From: Tabrizicola piscis
Lineage (GTDB): Bacteria > Pseudomonadota > Alphaproteobacteria > Rhodobacterales > Rhodobacteraceae
Assembly: GCF_003940805.1 (NCBI RefSeq)
Contig: NZ_CP034328.1
Location: 62,001 to 126,000, forward strand
Reading direction: 5' to 3'
DNA: 64,000 nt
Below, piece by piece: positions 25,195-34,171 of the stretch. The position numbers and the translations under genes are program-made. The first letter of the stretch is position 1; each line of letters opens with the position of its first letter. The notes beneath the pieces are model-generated. The model was not told the DNA's origin. It saw only the letters and a program-made list of their open reading frames with translations, and did no database searches.

Positions 25195-26607
25195 ATGGAC
25201 CATGAAGACCTTAGGTTGTGGTCGAAGCGGGCGGCGGATTGGGCGGCGGATTATCATGCGGGGTTGCGGGACCGGCCGGTGCGCGCGCCGCTGACACCCG
25301 GGACGGTGGCGCGGCAGTTGCCCGCAGGCCCGCCCGAGACGGCCGAGCCGATGGCGGCGATCTGGGACGATTTCGAGCGGATCGTGCCGGGGGGCATGAC
25401 GCATTGGCAGCACCCCCGGTTCTTCGCCTATTTCCCGGCCAATGCGGCCCCGGCGTCGATGCTGGCCGAACAGCTGGTCAACGCGATGGGGTGCAATGCG
25501 CTGATCTGGCAAACCTCGCCCGCCGCGACCGAGATCGAGCAGGTGATGGTCGACTGGCTGCGTCAGGCGGTGGGTCTGCCGGAGGGGTTTGTCGGCACGA
25601 TCCATGACACGGCGACGACGGCGACGCTGTCGGCGGTGCTGACGATGCGGGAACGGGCGCTGGGGTGGCAGGGGCTGGAGGAGGGCCTGGCCGGGGGGCC
25701 GGTGCTGCGGTTCTACGCCAGCGCCGAGACGCATTCGAGCGTGGACAAGGCGATCCGGGTGGCGGGGATCGGGCAGCGCAATCTGGTGAAGGTAGCGGTG
25801 GACGGCGACCGGGCGATGACCGGTGCCGCGCTGCGGGCGGCGATTGTTGCGGACCGGGCGGCGGGGATGCTGCCTGCGGGCGTGATCCTCTGCGCTGGGG
25901 GGACCAGCGTGGGGGCCTTCGACCGGATTGGCGAGTGCATCGCCGCCGCGCAGGCCGAGGGCGTGCCGGTGCATGTCGATGCGGCCTGGGCGGGGTCGGC
26001 GATGATCTGCCCGGAGTTCCGCGACCTTTGGGATGGGGTCGAGGGGGCGGATTCGGTTGTGCTGAACCCGCACAAATGGTTGGGGGCGCAGTTCGACTGT
26101 TCGGTGCAGTTCCTGAAGGACCCGGGCGCGCAGGTGCGCACGCTGGGCTTGCGGCCGACCTATCTTGAGACGGCGGGGCGGGAGGAGATTGTCAACTTCA
26201 ACGAATGGACTGTGCCTTTGGGCCGCAGGTTCCGGGCGCTGAAGCTGTGGTTCGTGCTGCGGGCCTATGGGCTGGAAGGGCTGCGGACACGCATAAGGAA
26301 TCACGTCGCCTGGGCTGCTGAGTCGCGCGACCAGATCGCCACGCTGCCGGGGGTGAGAATCGTTACCGAACCAAGGCTGTCGCTGTTCAGTTTCGCGTTG
26401 GACGACAATACCGCGACCGAGGCGCTTTTGGCCCGGATCAATGACGACGGACGCATCTATCTGACCCAGACCAAGGTCGATGGGCGCTTTGCAATCCGGG
26501 TTCAGGTCGGATCATTTGACTGTTGCCACGAAGATGTCATGCTGATTGCAACAACAATCAAAGAATTGCTTGCATCATGTCCTTCAGAGCCCTCGTCCTT
26601 GCCGTGA
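25195..26607 (+). CDS. Group II pyridoxal-5'-phosphate decarboxylase (aromatic-amino-acid decarboxylase family)
   Basis: 470 residues from the ATG at 25195 with a GGGAGAAG ribosome site; an upstream ATG at 25152 lacks one. PLP-binding residues are clear: stacking H180 (AETHSSV), D262 (HVDAAWAGSA) and Schiff-base K294 in NPHKW. The length and SPAATEIEQ segment place it with the aromatic-L-amino-acid/tyrosine decarboxylase group, which also contains tryptophan, DOPA and phenylacetaldehyde-forming enzymes. Substrate choice cannot be settled. Its 3' end overlaps the following TPM gene by about 31 bases. Confidence 0.88.
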   Translation: MDHEDLRLWSKRAADWAADYHAGLRDRPVRAPLTPGTVARQLPAGPPETAEPMAAIWDDFERIVPGGMTHWQHPRFFAYFPANAAPASMLAEQLVNAMGCNALIWQTSPAATEIEQVMVDWLRQAVGLPEGFVGTIHDTATTATLSAVLTMRERALGWQGLEEGLAGGPVLRFYASAETHSSVDKAIRVAGIGQRNLVKVAVDGDRAMTGAALRAAIVADRAAGMLPAGVILCAGGTSVGAFDRIGECIAAAQAEGVPVHVDAAWAGSAMICPEFRDLWDGVEGADSVVLNPHKWLGAQFDCSVQFLKDPGAQVRTLGLRPTYLETAGREEIVNFNEWTVPLGRRFRALKLWFVLRAYGLEGLRTRIRNHVAWAAESRDQIATLPGVRIVTEPRLSLFSFALDDNTATEALLARINDDGRIYLTQTKVDGRFAIRVQVGSFDCCHEDVMLIATTIKELLASCPSEPSSLP

Positions 26608-27530
26608 CGCTGGCGCCCCTGGCTTTTTCCATGGGGGCCTACGCCCAGACGTCTGACCCGCCACCCGCCGAAAGCCAGCCTGCCCCCGGTCTGGCGCTGC
26701 CGCAACCGGCAAGCGACACGGTCACCGATCTTGCCGATGTGCTTGATCCGGTGGCCGAAGCGCGCATTGCCGGATTGCTCGCCGCCACCCGTGCCGAAAC
26801 CGGTGTGCAGATGGTGGTTGTCACCCTGCCCGACATCGCGGCCCATGGCGGCGCGGGGATGCGGCTGGATGCCTATGCCAAGGCGTTGTTCAACAACTGG
26901 GGCATTGGCGATGCCGAGCGCAATGACGGCATCCTGATGCTGGTTGCCACCGAAGCGCGCGAGGTGCGCATAGCGCTTGGGTCGGGGTATGACGCCGTTT
27001 ATGACGGGCGGGCCGCGCGGGTGCTGTCAACTGCCGTGTTGCCTGCGTTCCGCGAGGGCCAGTTGGCTGCGGGGATCGAGGCGGGCATCGCATCCTCTCG
27101 TGACAGGCTGATCGCGCCGTTTCTGGAAGGCCGACCGGTCACGCTGACGGAAGGATTCGAGCAGGAGGAGCCGGGGATTGCCCCCTGGCTGGGCGGTGCC
27201 GGTGCCGTTGGCGCCGGGCTGCTGCTGATGATCTGGCGATCTGCCCGGTCCAAGAAGCTGTGCCCGCGCTGCGGTGAGGCGACGCTGAACCGTACGCGGG
27301 AAGTGATTGATCCGGCCACAGTGATGAGCAGCGGGTCCGGGATCGAGCATCTGTCCTGTTCAAGCTGCGGCTATGTGGACCGCAAGTCGTTTACAGTCGG
27401 GCGGATGCAGTCGATCGGGTCATCGCGGAGCCGGGATGGCAACCGGTCATCCAGCAGCGGACGGTCCGGCCGCAGTGGCGGATTTGGCGGCGGGCGATCC
27501 TCGGGCGGCGGGGCAAGCGGGAAATGGTAG
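26577..27530 (+). CDS. TPM-domain membrane protein with zinc ribbon and Gly/Ser tail
   Basis: 317 residues from MSFRALVLAV at 26577. A signal peptide (about 1-23, cut after AYA) leads to a TPM domain (about 45-180) with FNNWGIGDAERNDGILMLV and a DGRAARVL region. A single membrane helix (about 205-221) follows, then a cytosolic four-cysteine ribbon CPRC...CSSC (C229, C232, C261, C264) and a low-complexity Gly/Ser/Arg tail. The plan matches the YgcG/TPM family. TPM proteins are linked to photosystem II repair or envelope quality control in other organisms; a bacterial function is not firmly known. The start overlaps the decarboxylase gene; the stop overlaps the next gene by 7 bases. Confidence 0.82.
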   Translation: MSFRALVLAVTLAPLAFSMGAYAQTSDPPPAESQPAPGLALPQPASDTVTDLADVLDPVAEARIAGLLAATRAETGVQMVVVTLPDIAAHGGAGMRLDAYAKALFNNWGIGDAERNDGILMLVATEAREVRIALGSGYDAVYDGRAARVLSTAVLPAFREGQLAAGIEAGIASSRDRLIAPFLEGRPVTLTEGFEQEEPGIAPWLGGAGAVGAGLLLMIWRSARSKKLCPRCGEATLNRTREVIDPATVMSSGSGIEHLSCSSCGYVDRKSFTVGRMQSIGSSRSRDGNRSSSSGRSGRSGGFGGGRSSGGGASGKW

Positions 27531-28009
27531 GAAAGGTAGGCGCTTGGGGGGTGACCTTCATGTGCCTTGCGGCGGTTCCACTTGCGGCCCAAAGCCCCCA
27601 AGACCTGATGTTTCCAACCAGAGCGACCTGCTATGCCCGCGACTATTCGGCTGCGCATTTGGCCGATCATCCGGCCCAACGGGTGACAAGTATCGCCCTG
27701 ACCCCGGCCGATGGCACTGGCACCGACCCGCGGCTGCAGCTTTGGGTGACGCTGACAGTCAAGGACTGGCCGGGCGAGCACTTGCTGGCCTTGGGCTATT
27801 GCGAGAACAACGGTGCTGACACGCTGTATTGCGGGATGGAGGGGGACGCTAGCGGCTTTACCGTGACCCCGGCCAAGGGTGGCGCGGTTCTGGTCAGCGT
27901 TTCCAGCCTTGGGATGGGGTTCGAGGGCGAGCGTGGCTTTGTCACGCTGGAGCGGACGCGGGGCGATGATCGCCAGTTTCTGCTGCAGCCGACGCGCGAT
28001 TGTCGCTGA
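27524..28009 (+). CDS. Small secreted protein of unknown function
   Basis: 161 residues. The ATG at 27524 overlaps the end of the TPM gene. A signal peptide (about 1-22, cut after PLAA) precedes a periplasmic domain with four cysteines in the mature part (TCYARD, LGYCENN, LYCGMEGD and the C-terminal DC), suggesting two disulfide bonds, and alternating beta strands (LQLWVTLTVKDW, AVLVSVSSLGMGF). I do not recognise the family. Translational coupling to the TPM gene suggests a joint envelope role. Confidence 0.75.
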   Translation: MVGKVGAWGVTFMCLAAVPLAAQSPQDLMFPTRATCYARDYSAAHLADHPAQRVTSIALTPADGTGTDPRLQLWVTLTVKDWPGEHLLALGYCENNGADTLYCGMEGDASGFTVTPAKGGAVLVSVSSLGMGFEGERGFVTLERTRGDDRQFLLQPTRDCR

Positions 28010-28014
28010 TCCCC

Positions 28015-28038
28015 GTGACAGACTTTGTGACAGACTTT
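28015..28038 (+). repeat. Tandem 12-bp repeat
   Basis: GTGACAGACTTT occurs twice head to tail directly after the stop of the small secreted protein gene. Function unknown. Confidence 0.7.
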
Positions 28039-28089
28039 GGTCACTTCGAATGGGCGGGGATGGTGAGCGGGGAGGCCCACCATCCCCAA

Positions 28090-28112
28090 CCCCTTCCCGC
28101 AAGGGGAAGGGG
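28090..28112. terminator. Hairpin between convergent genes
   Basis: CCCCTTCCC and GGGAAGGGG pair over 9 bases around a 5-base loop, between the secreted protein gene (28009) and the outer-membrane barrel gene stop (28175). Confidence 0.5.
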
Positions 28113-28174
28113 ACGTCGACAAGCGATGCCATAACACAGGAGGCTTTCACCCCCTGAAATCAAGGCGTTGCCGA

Positions 28175-28771
28175 TCAGAAGCGCATGGCGACCTTGGCCT
28201 TCAGCGTGGTTGCGTCCAGATCGACGCCGGTGTCGTCGAAGTCGTCGAACTTGTGCTGCAGCAATTCGCCACCCACAGTCCAGCGATCCGAAACGGCATA
28301 GTCGATCCCGGCGCCAAGGAAGTAGCCATTGTCGCTGAGTTCGGCACCCGGGACAGACGCGCTGGCGCGGGCAACGCCTGCGGTCGCGTAGATCAGGCTG
28401 TTGCCGAATTCAGCGCCGCCGATCAGCTTCAGACGTGCAACGTCGTCCAGCGTACCGGTGGTGCCGCCAAGATCGATGTCGGCCGAGTCATAGTCCAGTT
28501 CGGCACCGGCAACATAGCTGCCGAAGTCCCAACGGTAACCGGCGTGCACACCGCCAAGGAAGCCATTGCCGTCAAGGCCGCTGCCATTGGAATCGATGTC
28601 GGCATAGCCGAACTGCGCACCGGCGTAGAAGCCGGACCAATCCAGCGAAGCAGGTGCTACGGGGGCGTAAACCGGTTCGACGGTCGGCTCCGGGGCAAGT
28701 TCGACCGGACCGCCGGCGAAGGCCGGGGTAACGAAGGCAAGGGTAGCCAAGGCTGCTGCGATTTTTTTCAT
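28175..28771 (-). CDS. Outer-membrane beta-barrel protein, Omp25/OmpA-like porin family
   Basis: 198 residues from the ATG at 28771 with AGGAG upstream. Signal peptide MKKIAAALATLAFVTPAFA is cut near residue 19; a short proline-rich linker (PEPTVEPVYAPVAPAS) leads to an eight-stranded barrel with DWSGFYAGAQFGYADID, GFLGGVHAGYRWDFG and a C-terminal aromatic residue (AMRF) recognised by the Bam machinery. Typical of the small barrel proteins of alphaproteobacteria (outer-membrane structure or adhesion); no transport specificity is apparent. Confidence 0.87.
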   Translation of the reverse strand: MKKIAAALATLAFVTPAFAGGPVELAPEPTVEPVYAPVAPASLDWSGFYAGAQFGYADIDSNGSGLDGNGFLGGVHAGYRWDFGSYVAGAELDYDSADIDLGGTTGTLDDVARLKLIGGAEFGNSLIYATAGVARASASVPGAELSDNGYFLGAGIDYAVSDRWTVGGELLQHKFDDFDDTGVDLDATTLKAKVAMRF

Positions 28772-28946
28772 GATATTCTCCTGCATGTGCGGCTCGGGAT
28801 TTACCAAGCGGCTGTGCTAAGGCATGGGGATTGCCGGACCCAGGTACAATGCCGCCTCACGGCAGGGTGATTAGGCGTGTGGGGCACGGGCGAAGATGTG
28901 CCGACGGGTTCGGCGATTTTGGCCGATTGTCGCCGGGAAAACAAAG

Positions 28947-30755
28947 TTACGCGCGGTCAGCCAGATCCAGCCATTCGGCCTCGGCGGCGGTGAGGGCGGC
29001 CTGACGTTCGGCCATCGCCGCGGTCGCCTTGCGGAACTTTACCGGGTCGCGGGTGAACAGGTCGGCCTCGGCCAAGAGGGTGGCGAGTTTGGCGATCTCG
29101 GCCTCCAGCCGGTCGATCTGGGACGGCAGATCGTCAAGGCGTTTGCGTTCCGTGAAGCTTAGGGCGCTTTGACGTGGGGCGGCGGGTTTGGACGTGTCGG
29201 CTTTGGGGGCGTCGGATTTGGTTGGGGGCTTTGCAGCCTCCTCCGGGGCGGCGCGCTGGCGGGCATAGTCGGACCAGCCGCCGGGGTAGACGGTCGCCCT
29301 GCCCTGCCCCTCCATCGCCACAGTGGCGGTGGCGATGCGGTCGATGAAATCGCGGTCGTGGCTGACGAGAAGGACGGTGCCGTCATAGTCGCCAAGGATG
29401 TCCTGCAGGAGGTCGAGGGTTTCGACGTCGAGGTCATTCGTCGGTTCGTCAAGGATCAGGAGGTTCGAGGGCTGGGCCATCAGCTTGGCCAGCAGCAGGC
29501 GGGCCTTTTCGCCGCCCGACAGGCTGCGGACAGGGGCGCGGGCGCGGGCTTCGTCGAAGAGGAAGTCCTTGAGGTAGGCCACGACATGGCGGGGGGTGCC
29601 GCGCACCATAACTTGGTCTGCGGCACCGGAAACGCGCATCAGGGGATCGCCGGTCAGGTTGTCCCACAGCGTGGCGTCGGGGTCGAGACGGGCGCGGGAC
29701 TGGTCGAAAACCGCAATCTCAAGGTTCGTGCCGAGGGTGACCTTGCCCGCATCGGGGGCCAGTTCGGTGGTGAGGAGTTTCAAAAGCGTGGTCTTGCCGA
29801 CCCCGTTCGGGCCGACAAAGGCCACCCGATCGCCGCGCAGGATGCGGAGCGAGAAGTCGCGGATCAGGTGCTTGTTACCGAAGGATTTGGTCAGATGCTG
29901 CGCCTCGATCACCTTTTTGCCGGAGGTCGGGCCGCTTTCCAGCGCCATCGCGGCGGTGCCCTGACGGCGGATCTGCGAGGAGCGTTCGGCGCGCAGGTCG
30001 GCCAGCGCGCGGACGCGGCCCTGGTTGCGTTTGCGGCGGGCGGAGATGCCTTCGACGGCCCATTTCGCCTCGGCCTTGATCTTGCGGTCAAGTTTGTGGC
30101 GGGCCTCGTCCTCTTCCGCCCAGATGGTTTCGCGCCAGTCTTCAAACCCGTCAAAGCCGGATTCGCGGCGTCGGACCTCGCCCCGGTCGATCCAGAGGGT
30201 GGCCTTGGTCAGCGCGCGCAGGAAGGCGCGGTCGTGCGAGATGAGGACAAAGGCGGTGCGGGTGGTGGAAAGCTCTTCCTCCAGCCACTCGATCGCCTGG
30301 ATGTCGAGGTGGTTGGTGGGTTCGTCCAGCAGCATGAGGTCGGGCGCTTCGGCGAGGAGTTTGGCCAGCGCCGCCCGGCGCTTTTCGCCGCCTGAGGCAG
30401 TGGCGACGGGGGCTTCGGGGCGGAATTTGAGGCCTTCGGCGACCACGGCAAGGCGGTATTCCATGCCGTCGGGCAGGTTGGAGGCGGCGAAATCGCCGAG
30501 GGTTTCGAAGCCGGACAGGTCCGGGTCCTGCTCCATATAGCCCACGGTGGTGCCGGGGGCGACGGTTCGGGTGCCGCGGTCCGCCTCAACCAGCCCGGCC
30601 ATCACCTTCATCAGCGTGGATTTGCCAGAACCGTTGCGGCCGACAAGGGCCACCCGGTCGCCGGGTTGGACCACAAGAGTCAGGTCATCGAAAACCGGGT
30701 TGCCGCCGAAAGTGAGCGAGATGCCGGAAAGCTGAAGGAGGGGTGCGCGTGCCAT
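28947..30755 (-). CDS. uup: ABC-F family ATPase, Uup type
   Basis: 602 residues from MARAPLLQLSG at 30755. Two ATPase domains in tandem: Walker A GRNGSGKST and GPNGVGKTT, signature ASGGEKRR and LSGGEKAR, Walker B LLDEPTNHLD and ILDEPTNDLD, joined by the arginine-rich linker (ISARRKRNQGRVRAL) of ABC-F proteins. A C-terminal coiled coil (about 545-602; LDDLPSQIDRLEAEIAKL) is the DNA-binding tail of Uup, which distinguishes it from EttA. No membrane segments; acts on ribosomes or DNA replication intermediates. Divergent from the CoA-transferase gene with 95 bases between starts. Confidence 0.9.
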   Translation of the reverse strand: MARAPLLQLSGISLTFGGNPVFDDLTLVVQPGDRVALVGRNGSGKSTLMKVMAGLVEADRGTRTVAPGTTVGYMEQDPDLSGFETLGDFAASNLPDGMEYRLAVVAEGLKFRPEAPVATASGGEKRRAALAKLLAEAPDLMLLDEPTNHLDIQAIEWLEEELSTTRTAFVLISHDRAFLRALTKATLWIDRGEVRRRESGFDGFEDWRETIWAEEDEARHKLDRKIKAEAKWAVEGISARRKRNQGRVRALADLRAERSSQIRRQGTAAMALESGPTSGKKVIEAQHLTKSFGNKHLIRDFSLRILRGDRVAFVGPNGVGKTTLLKLLTTELAPDAGKVTLGTNLEIAVFDQSRARLDPDATLWDNLTGDPLMRVSGAADQVMVRGTPRHVVAYLKDFLFDEARARAPVRSLSGGEKARLLLAKLMAQPSNLLILDEPTNDLDVETLDLLQDILGDYDGTVLLVSHDRDFIDRIATATVAMEGQGRATVYPGGWSDYARQRAAPEEAAKPPTKSDAPKADTSKPAAPRQSALSFTERKRLDDLPSQIDRLEAEIAKLATLLAEADLFTRDPVKFRKATAAMAERQAALTAAEAEWLDLADRA

Positions 30756-30850
30756 GGGGGGCGAGGTAGTGGGGGATTTGATCCGCGTCAACGCCCGGCG
30801 GTTCGCAAGCTGCCATGCTGTCAGGGGTAGATTGCAGAAAGGCACATAGG

Positions 30851-31996
30851 ATGGCACCGCTGGATGGGATAACCATACTGGATCTTACGCATGTGCTGGC
30901 TGGTCCCTTTGCCAGCCACACATTGCAGGATCTGGGCGCGAGGGTCATCAAGGTGGAACGGCCCGGGGTGGGCGATGACACGCGGGCCTTTCCGCCCTTC
31001 GTCGACGGGATCAGCGCCTATTTCGCCACGCTGAACGCAGGCAAGCAATCCATCGCGCTGGACCTGAAGGCCGATGCCGACCGGATCACCTTTGAGGCGC
31101 TGCTGGCGCGGGCGGATGTGCTGATTGAAAACTACCGCCCCGGCGCGATGCACCGGCTTGGCTATGGCTGGAAGGTGGTGCATGCACGGCATCCGCGGTT
31201 GGTCTATGCCTCGGTCTCCGGGTTCGGGCAGACCGGGCCGGATGCGATGAAGCCCGCCTATGACATGGTCGTGCAGGCGCGCGGTGGCGTGATGTCGATC
31301 ACCGGTGAGGCTGGAGGGCCGCCCGTCCGGGTGGGTGCCAGCATTGGCGATATCGTGGCGGGGATGTTCCTGGCCCAAGGGATTCTGGCCGCACTTTATG
31401 AGCGTGAAAAGACCGGACAGGGTGCCATGGTCGATGTGGCGATGCTGGATTCGCAACTGGCCATTCAGGAACATTCGGTGGCTATCACCAGCGCCACGGG
31501 TGTGCCACCCGGGCGGACGGGCGCGCGGCATCCGACGATCACACCGTTTTCCACCTATCGTGCGGCGGATGGCTTTGTCGTGATTGCCGCCGGAAATGAT
31601 GCGATCTTTGCCCGGCTGTGTGAGGCCTTGGGGCTGGATATGGCCACCGACCCGCGCTTTGCCACCAATGCCGCACGGTGTGAAAACCACATGCTGCTCA
31701 AGCGGTTGCTGGAAGCGGTGACCTTGGGCGAGACGGTCAGTCACTGGATTTCGGTGCTGGAGGCGGCGGGCTTGCCCACCGCGCGGGTGCAGGACATGGC
31801 CGAAGTGCTGCAGGACCCGCAGATTCTGGCGCGCAACATGGTTGTGCCCGTCGCCCCACAGCCTGGCGGGCCCGGGTTCACGGCACCCGGCAACCCGATC
31901 AAGATGAGCAGCCTGCCCGAGCTTGCCGAACGTGGCCCGGTCCCGGCGCTGGACGGCGACCGGGACCGGATTCTGACCTGGCTTGGCAAGGCCTAG
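30851..31996 (+). CDS. Class III (CaiB/BaiF) acyl-CoA transferase
   Basis: 381 residues from MAPLDGITILDLTHVLAGP; the frame opens 12 codons earlier in the divergent promoter. The family fold is clear: ENYRPGAMHRLGYGW, SVSGFGQTGP, and the catalytic aspartate in PAYDMVVQA, which forms the acyl-CoA anhydride. GHPYxxxxP-like region reads ARHPTITPFSTYRAADG. It moves CoA between carboxylic acids in the cytoplasm; substrates unknown (formyl-, succinyl-, mesaconyl- or carnitine-type are all possible). Its stop overlaps the convergent small membrane protein gene. Confidence 0.88.
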   Translation: MAPLDGITILDLTHVLAGPFASHTLQDLGARVIKVERPGVGDDTRAFPPFVDGISAYFATLNAGKQSIALDLKADADRITFEALLARADVLIENYRPGAMHRLGYGWKVVHARHPRLVYASVSGFGQTGPDAMKPAYDMVVQARGGVMSITGEAGGPPVRVGASIGDIVAGMFLAQGILAALYEREKTGQGAMVDVAMLDSQLAIQEHSVAITSATGVPPGRTGARHPTITPFSTYRAADGFVVIAAGNDAIFARLCEALGLDMATDPRFATNAARCENHMLLKRLLEAVTLGETVSHWISVLEAAGLPTARVQDMAEVLQDPQILARNMVVPVAPQPGGPGFTAPGNPIKMSSLPELAERGPVPALDGDRDRILTWLGKA

Positions 31997-32421
31997 GACT
32001 GCACGGCGGGACGCGCGGCGGTCAGCAGCGGGATCAGGAACATCGCCGCGAAGGGCACGTTTGCCACCACGTTCAGCGGTGCCCCGGCCAAGAAGGACCC
32101 CGCGCTGTCGACCACGAACCAGCCAATCACGGCGTTGCGGAGGATCGGGCGGATCACCTCGGGGTCGCGGGCAAGGGGTGCGCCGGCCAGTTGCCAGATC
32201 ATCAGCCCCCAGCCGAAGGTGATTCCGCCCATGATGGCCATGAGAAGCCGGGTTTCGCTGGCCGCCGCACCTTGGCCCCCGTCCACCGGCCAGAAGACCG
32301 CATCAAGCACGGCACCCATCGGGCCAGAGAGTGGCGCATAGGCCGACAGGGCGCTGACAAGGCCGAAGCCGATCAAGAGAACACTGGCGGCAAGGCGCAG
32401 GGTTGTTTGTTCACGGGTCAT
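31993..32421 (-). CDS. Small four-helix membrane protein of unknown function
   Basis: 142 residues with four hydrophobic segments (about 8-28, 59-80, 93-112, 118-136). No catalytic motif is seen. The two middle helices contain glycines (MGGITFGWGLMIWQLAG). The stop overlaps the CoA-transferase stop by a few bases on the opposite strand. I do not recognise it; small integral membrane proteins of this kind are common in the group. Confidence 0.7.
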   Translation of the reverse strand: MTREQTTLRLAASVLLIGFGLVSALSAYAPLSGPMGAVLDAVFWPVDGGQGAAASETRLLMAIMGGITFGWGLMIWQLAGAPLARDPEVIRPILRNAVIGWFVVDSAGSFLAGAPLNVVANVPFAAMFLIPLLTAARPAVQS

Positions 32422-32554
32422 GGCACGTCTCCTTCATATGGTGCAGTGCCGGGATAGCCCGGTTCGCAGAAGTGACCCAATTCCCTGCAAGGTAAGTGTC
32501 TGGCCCCCTGATCCTTGCTAGGGTCGGTGGCACGCTTTACCGAGAGGTCCCGCC

Positions 32555-33319
32555 ATGCATGACTTTCCCACAGCGCTGCGCCGCTGGCGCCGGACGCGGC
32601 GGCTGAGCCAGCTTGATCTTGCGTCCGAGGCCGAGGTGTCGCCCCGCCACCTTGCCTTTCTGGAAACCGGGCGGTCGCGGCCTTCCCGCGCGATGGTCTT
32701 GCGGCTGGCCGGGGTGCTGACCTTGCCGCCGGTGGAGCAGAACGGGTTTCTGGCGGCAGCGGGCTTTGCACCGCAGTTCCCGTCGCTTCCGCTTGGAGCT
32801 GCGGAAATGGCGCAAGTGCGTCAGGCGATGGACTGGACGATTGACCGGCACGCCCCCTACCCCGCGCTGATCCTGGACCGGCTTTGGCGGATCGTCGCGT
32901 TGAACGGGCCGGCGCGGCAGCTGTTCGGCCCGGCGGGATTTGCCCCGGGGGCCAGCCTGTTGGACGCCCTGTGCGATCCGGTGCTGTTTCCGGCGCTGAT
33001 CGAGAATTGGGTCGAGGTTGGCCACCACACCGCCCTTCGCCTACGGGCCGAAAGCGCGCGGGCAGGCGGAATCGCGGAGCTTGACCGCGCAGTGGCCATG
33101 CTGTTGGCCAACCCTGCCATTGCCGCCAGTCAGCCGCAGGCCACGGGTCGGGCAGTTCTGGCCACCATCTACCGGATGGGCGACCAGCGGCTGCCGTTCT
33201 TTTCGACCTATGCCCAGTTCGGCGCGGCCGAAGAGGTGGCCCTGTCGGACATGAAGATCGAGCTGATGTTTCCGGCAGATGACCATGCCAAGGCAGCTTT
33301 GCTGGCGCTTGCGCCCTGA
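32555..33319 (+). CDS. XRE-family regulator with MmyB-like ligand-binding domain
   Basis: 254 residues. The N-terminal Cro/C1 helix-turn-helix is at about 8-60 (LRRWRRTRRLSQLDLASEAEVS) and the remainder is the MmyB-like PAS-related domain (RQAMDWTIDRHAPYPALILD...NGPARQLFG). This architecture is found in single-gene regulators that often control an adjacent oxidoreductase or membrane gene. The start at 32555 follows GAGAGGTCCC. Neighbours are small membrane proteins on both sides (divergent at 32421, co-directional at 33362); either may be the target. Confidence 0.85.
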   Translation: MHDFPTALRRWRRTRRLSQLDLASEAEVSPRHLAFLETGRSRPSRAMVLRLAGVLTLPPVEQNGFLAAAGFAPQFPSLPLGAAEMAQVRQAMDWTIDRHAPYPALILDRLWRIVALNGPARQLFGPAGFAPGASLLDALCDPVLFPALIENWVEVGHHTALRLRAESARAGGIAELDRAVAMLLANPAIAASQPQATGRAVLATIYRMGDQRLPFFSTYAQFGAAEEVALSDMKIELMFPADDHAKAALLALAP

Positions 33320-33361
33320 AGCATCTTGCCTTGTGCCCGGCGGTCGCTAAGGCTGCGGCCC

Positions 33362-34078
33362 ATGCCGTTTCGCACGCTTGACCCCGCTATGATCCTTGCC
33401 ACGGCCGAACGGCTGGAGCAGCGGATTGCCGAACGCTTTCCCGACCGTGGCCTGACCAAGGTTGCGCGCGAGGTTGTCGGGCTGTCCCGCACGGTCGCGG
33501 CCGAGGTGAAGACGCTGGAACCCCCGATCTGGGGATTGCGCATCCTGATCGGGTTGGTGGTTCTGGCCGGGGCGGCGGTGTTTCTGTGGGTGGGGTCGGT
33601 GATCCCGCTCAATCAGGTTGGGCGGGCGGCGATCGGGTCGGTCGAGACCTTCGAGGCGGCGATCAACACCTTGCTGCTGGCGGCCCTTGGCATTCTGGCG
33701 CTGGTGCGGCTGGAAGCGCGGGTAAAGGGGCGTCGGGTGGCGCGGGGGCTGCATGCGCTGCGGTCGGTGATCCATGTCATCGACATGCACCAGCTGACCA
33801 AGGACCCGGTGGCCCTGTCGCCCGATTTCGCGCCCACCGCCACGTCGCCCCGGCGCGATATGGATGCGGTCGCGCTGTCGCGGTATCTGGACTACTGTTC
33901 GGAGCTTCTGGCGATCACCGGCAAGCTCGCTGCACTTTACGCGCAGGCGGTGCCTGAGGAAGGTGTGGCCTCGGCGGTCAATGACATCGAGGTGTTGGGG
34001 GCATCCCTGTCGCGCAAGATCTGGCAGAAGATCACCTTGATCGAGGCAAAGCCTGCCGCGCGGCGGAAACGCGACTGA
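33362..34078 (+). CDS. Membrane protein of unknown function
   Basis: 238 residues from MPFRTLDPAMILATAERLEQR at 33362. A helical N-terminal region is followed by two hydrophobic segments (about 58-80 and 99-117). The soluble C-terminal helical region (about 130-238) has repeated leucines and charged residues (CSELLAITGKLAALYAQAVP) and a basic end (AARRKRD). No enzymatic motif. Not recognised; may act with the preceding regulator. Confidence 0.7.
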   Translation: MPFRTLDPAMILATAERLEQRIAERFPDRGLTKVAREVVGLSRTVAAEVKTLEPPIWGLRILIGLVVLAGAAVFLWVGSVIPLNQVGRAAIGSVETFEAAINTLLLAALGILALVRLEARVKGRRVARGLHALRSVIHVIDMHQLTKDPVALSPDFAPTATSPRRDMDAVALSRYLDYCSELLAITGKLAALYAQAVPEEGVASAVNDIEVLGASLSRKIWQKITLIEAKPAARRKRD

Positions 34079-34171
34079 ACCTGCCGGAATGAGCGCGCGA
34101 CGTGCCGCTTCCGGGCATTGCTGTGACCGGGCGCAGTTCTACAACTGCCGGGAACCTTTGAGGGCTTTGCA

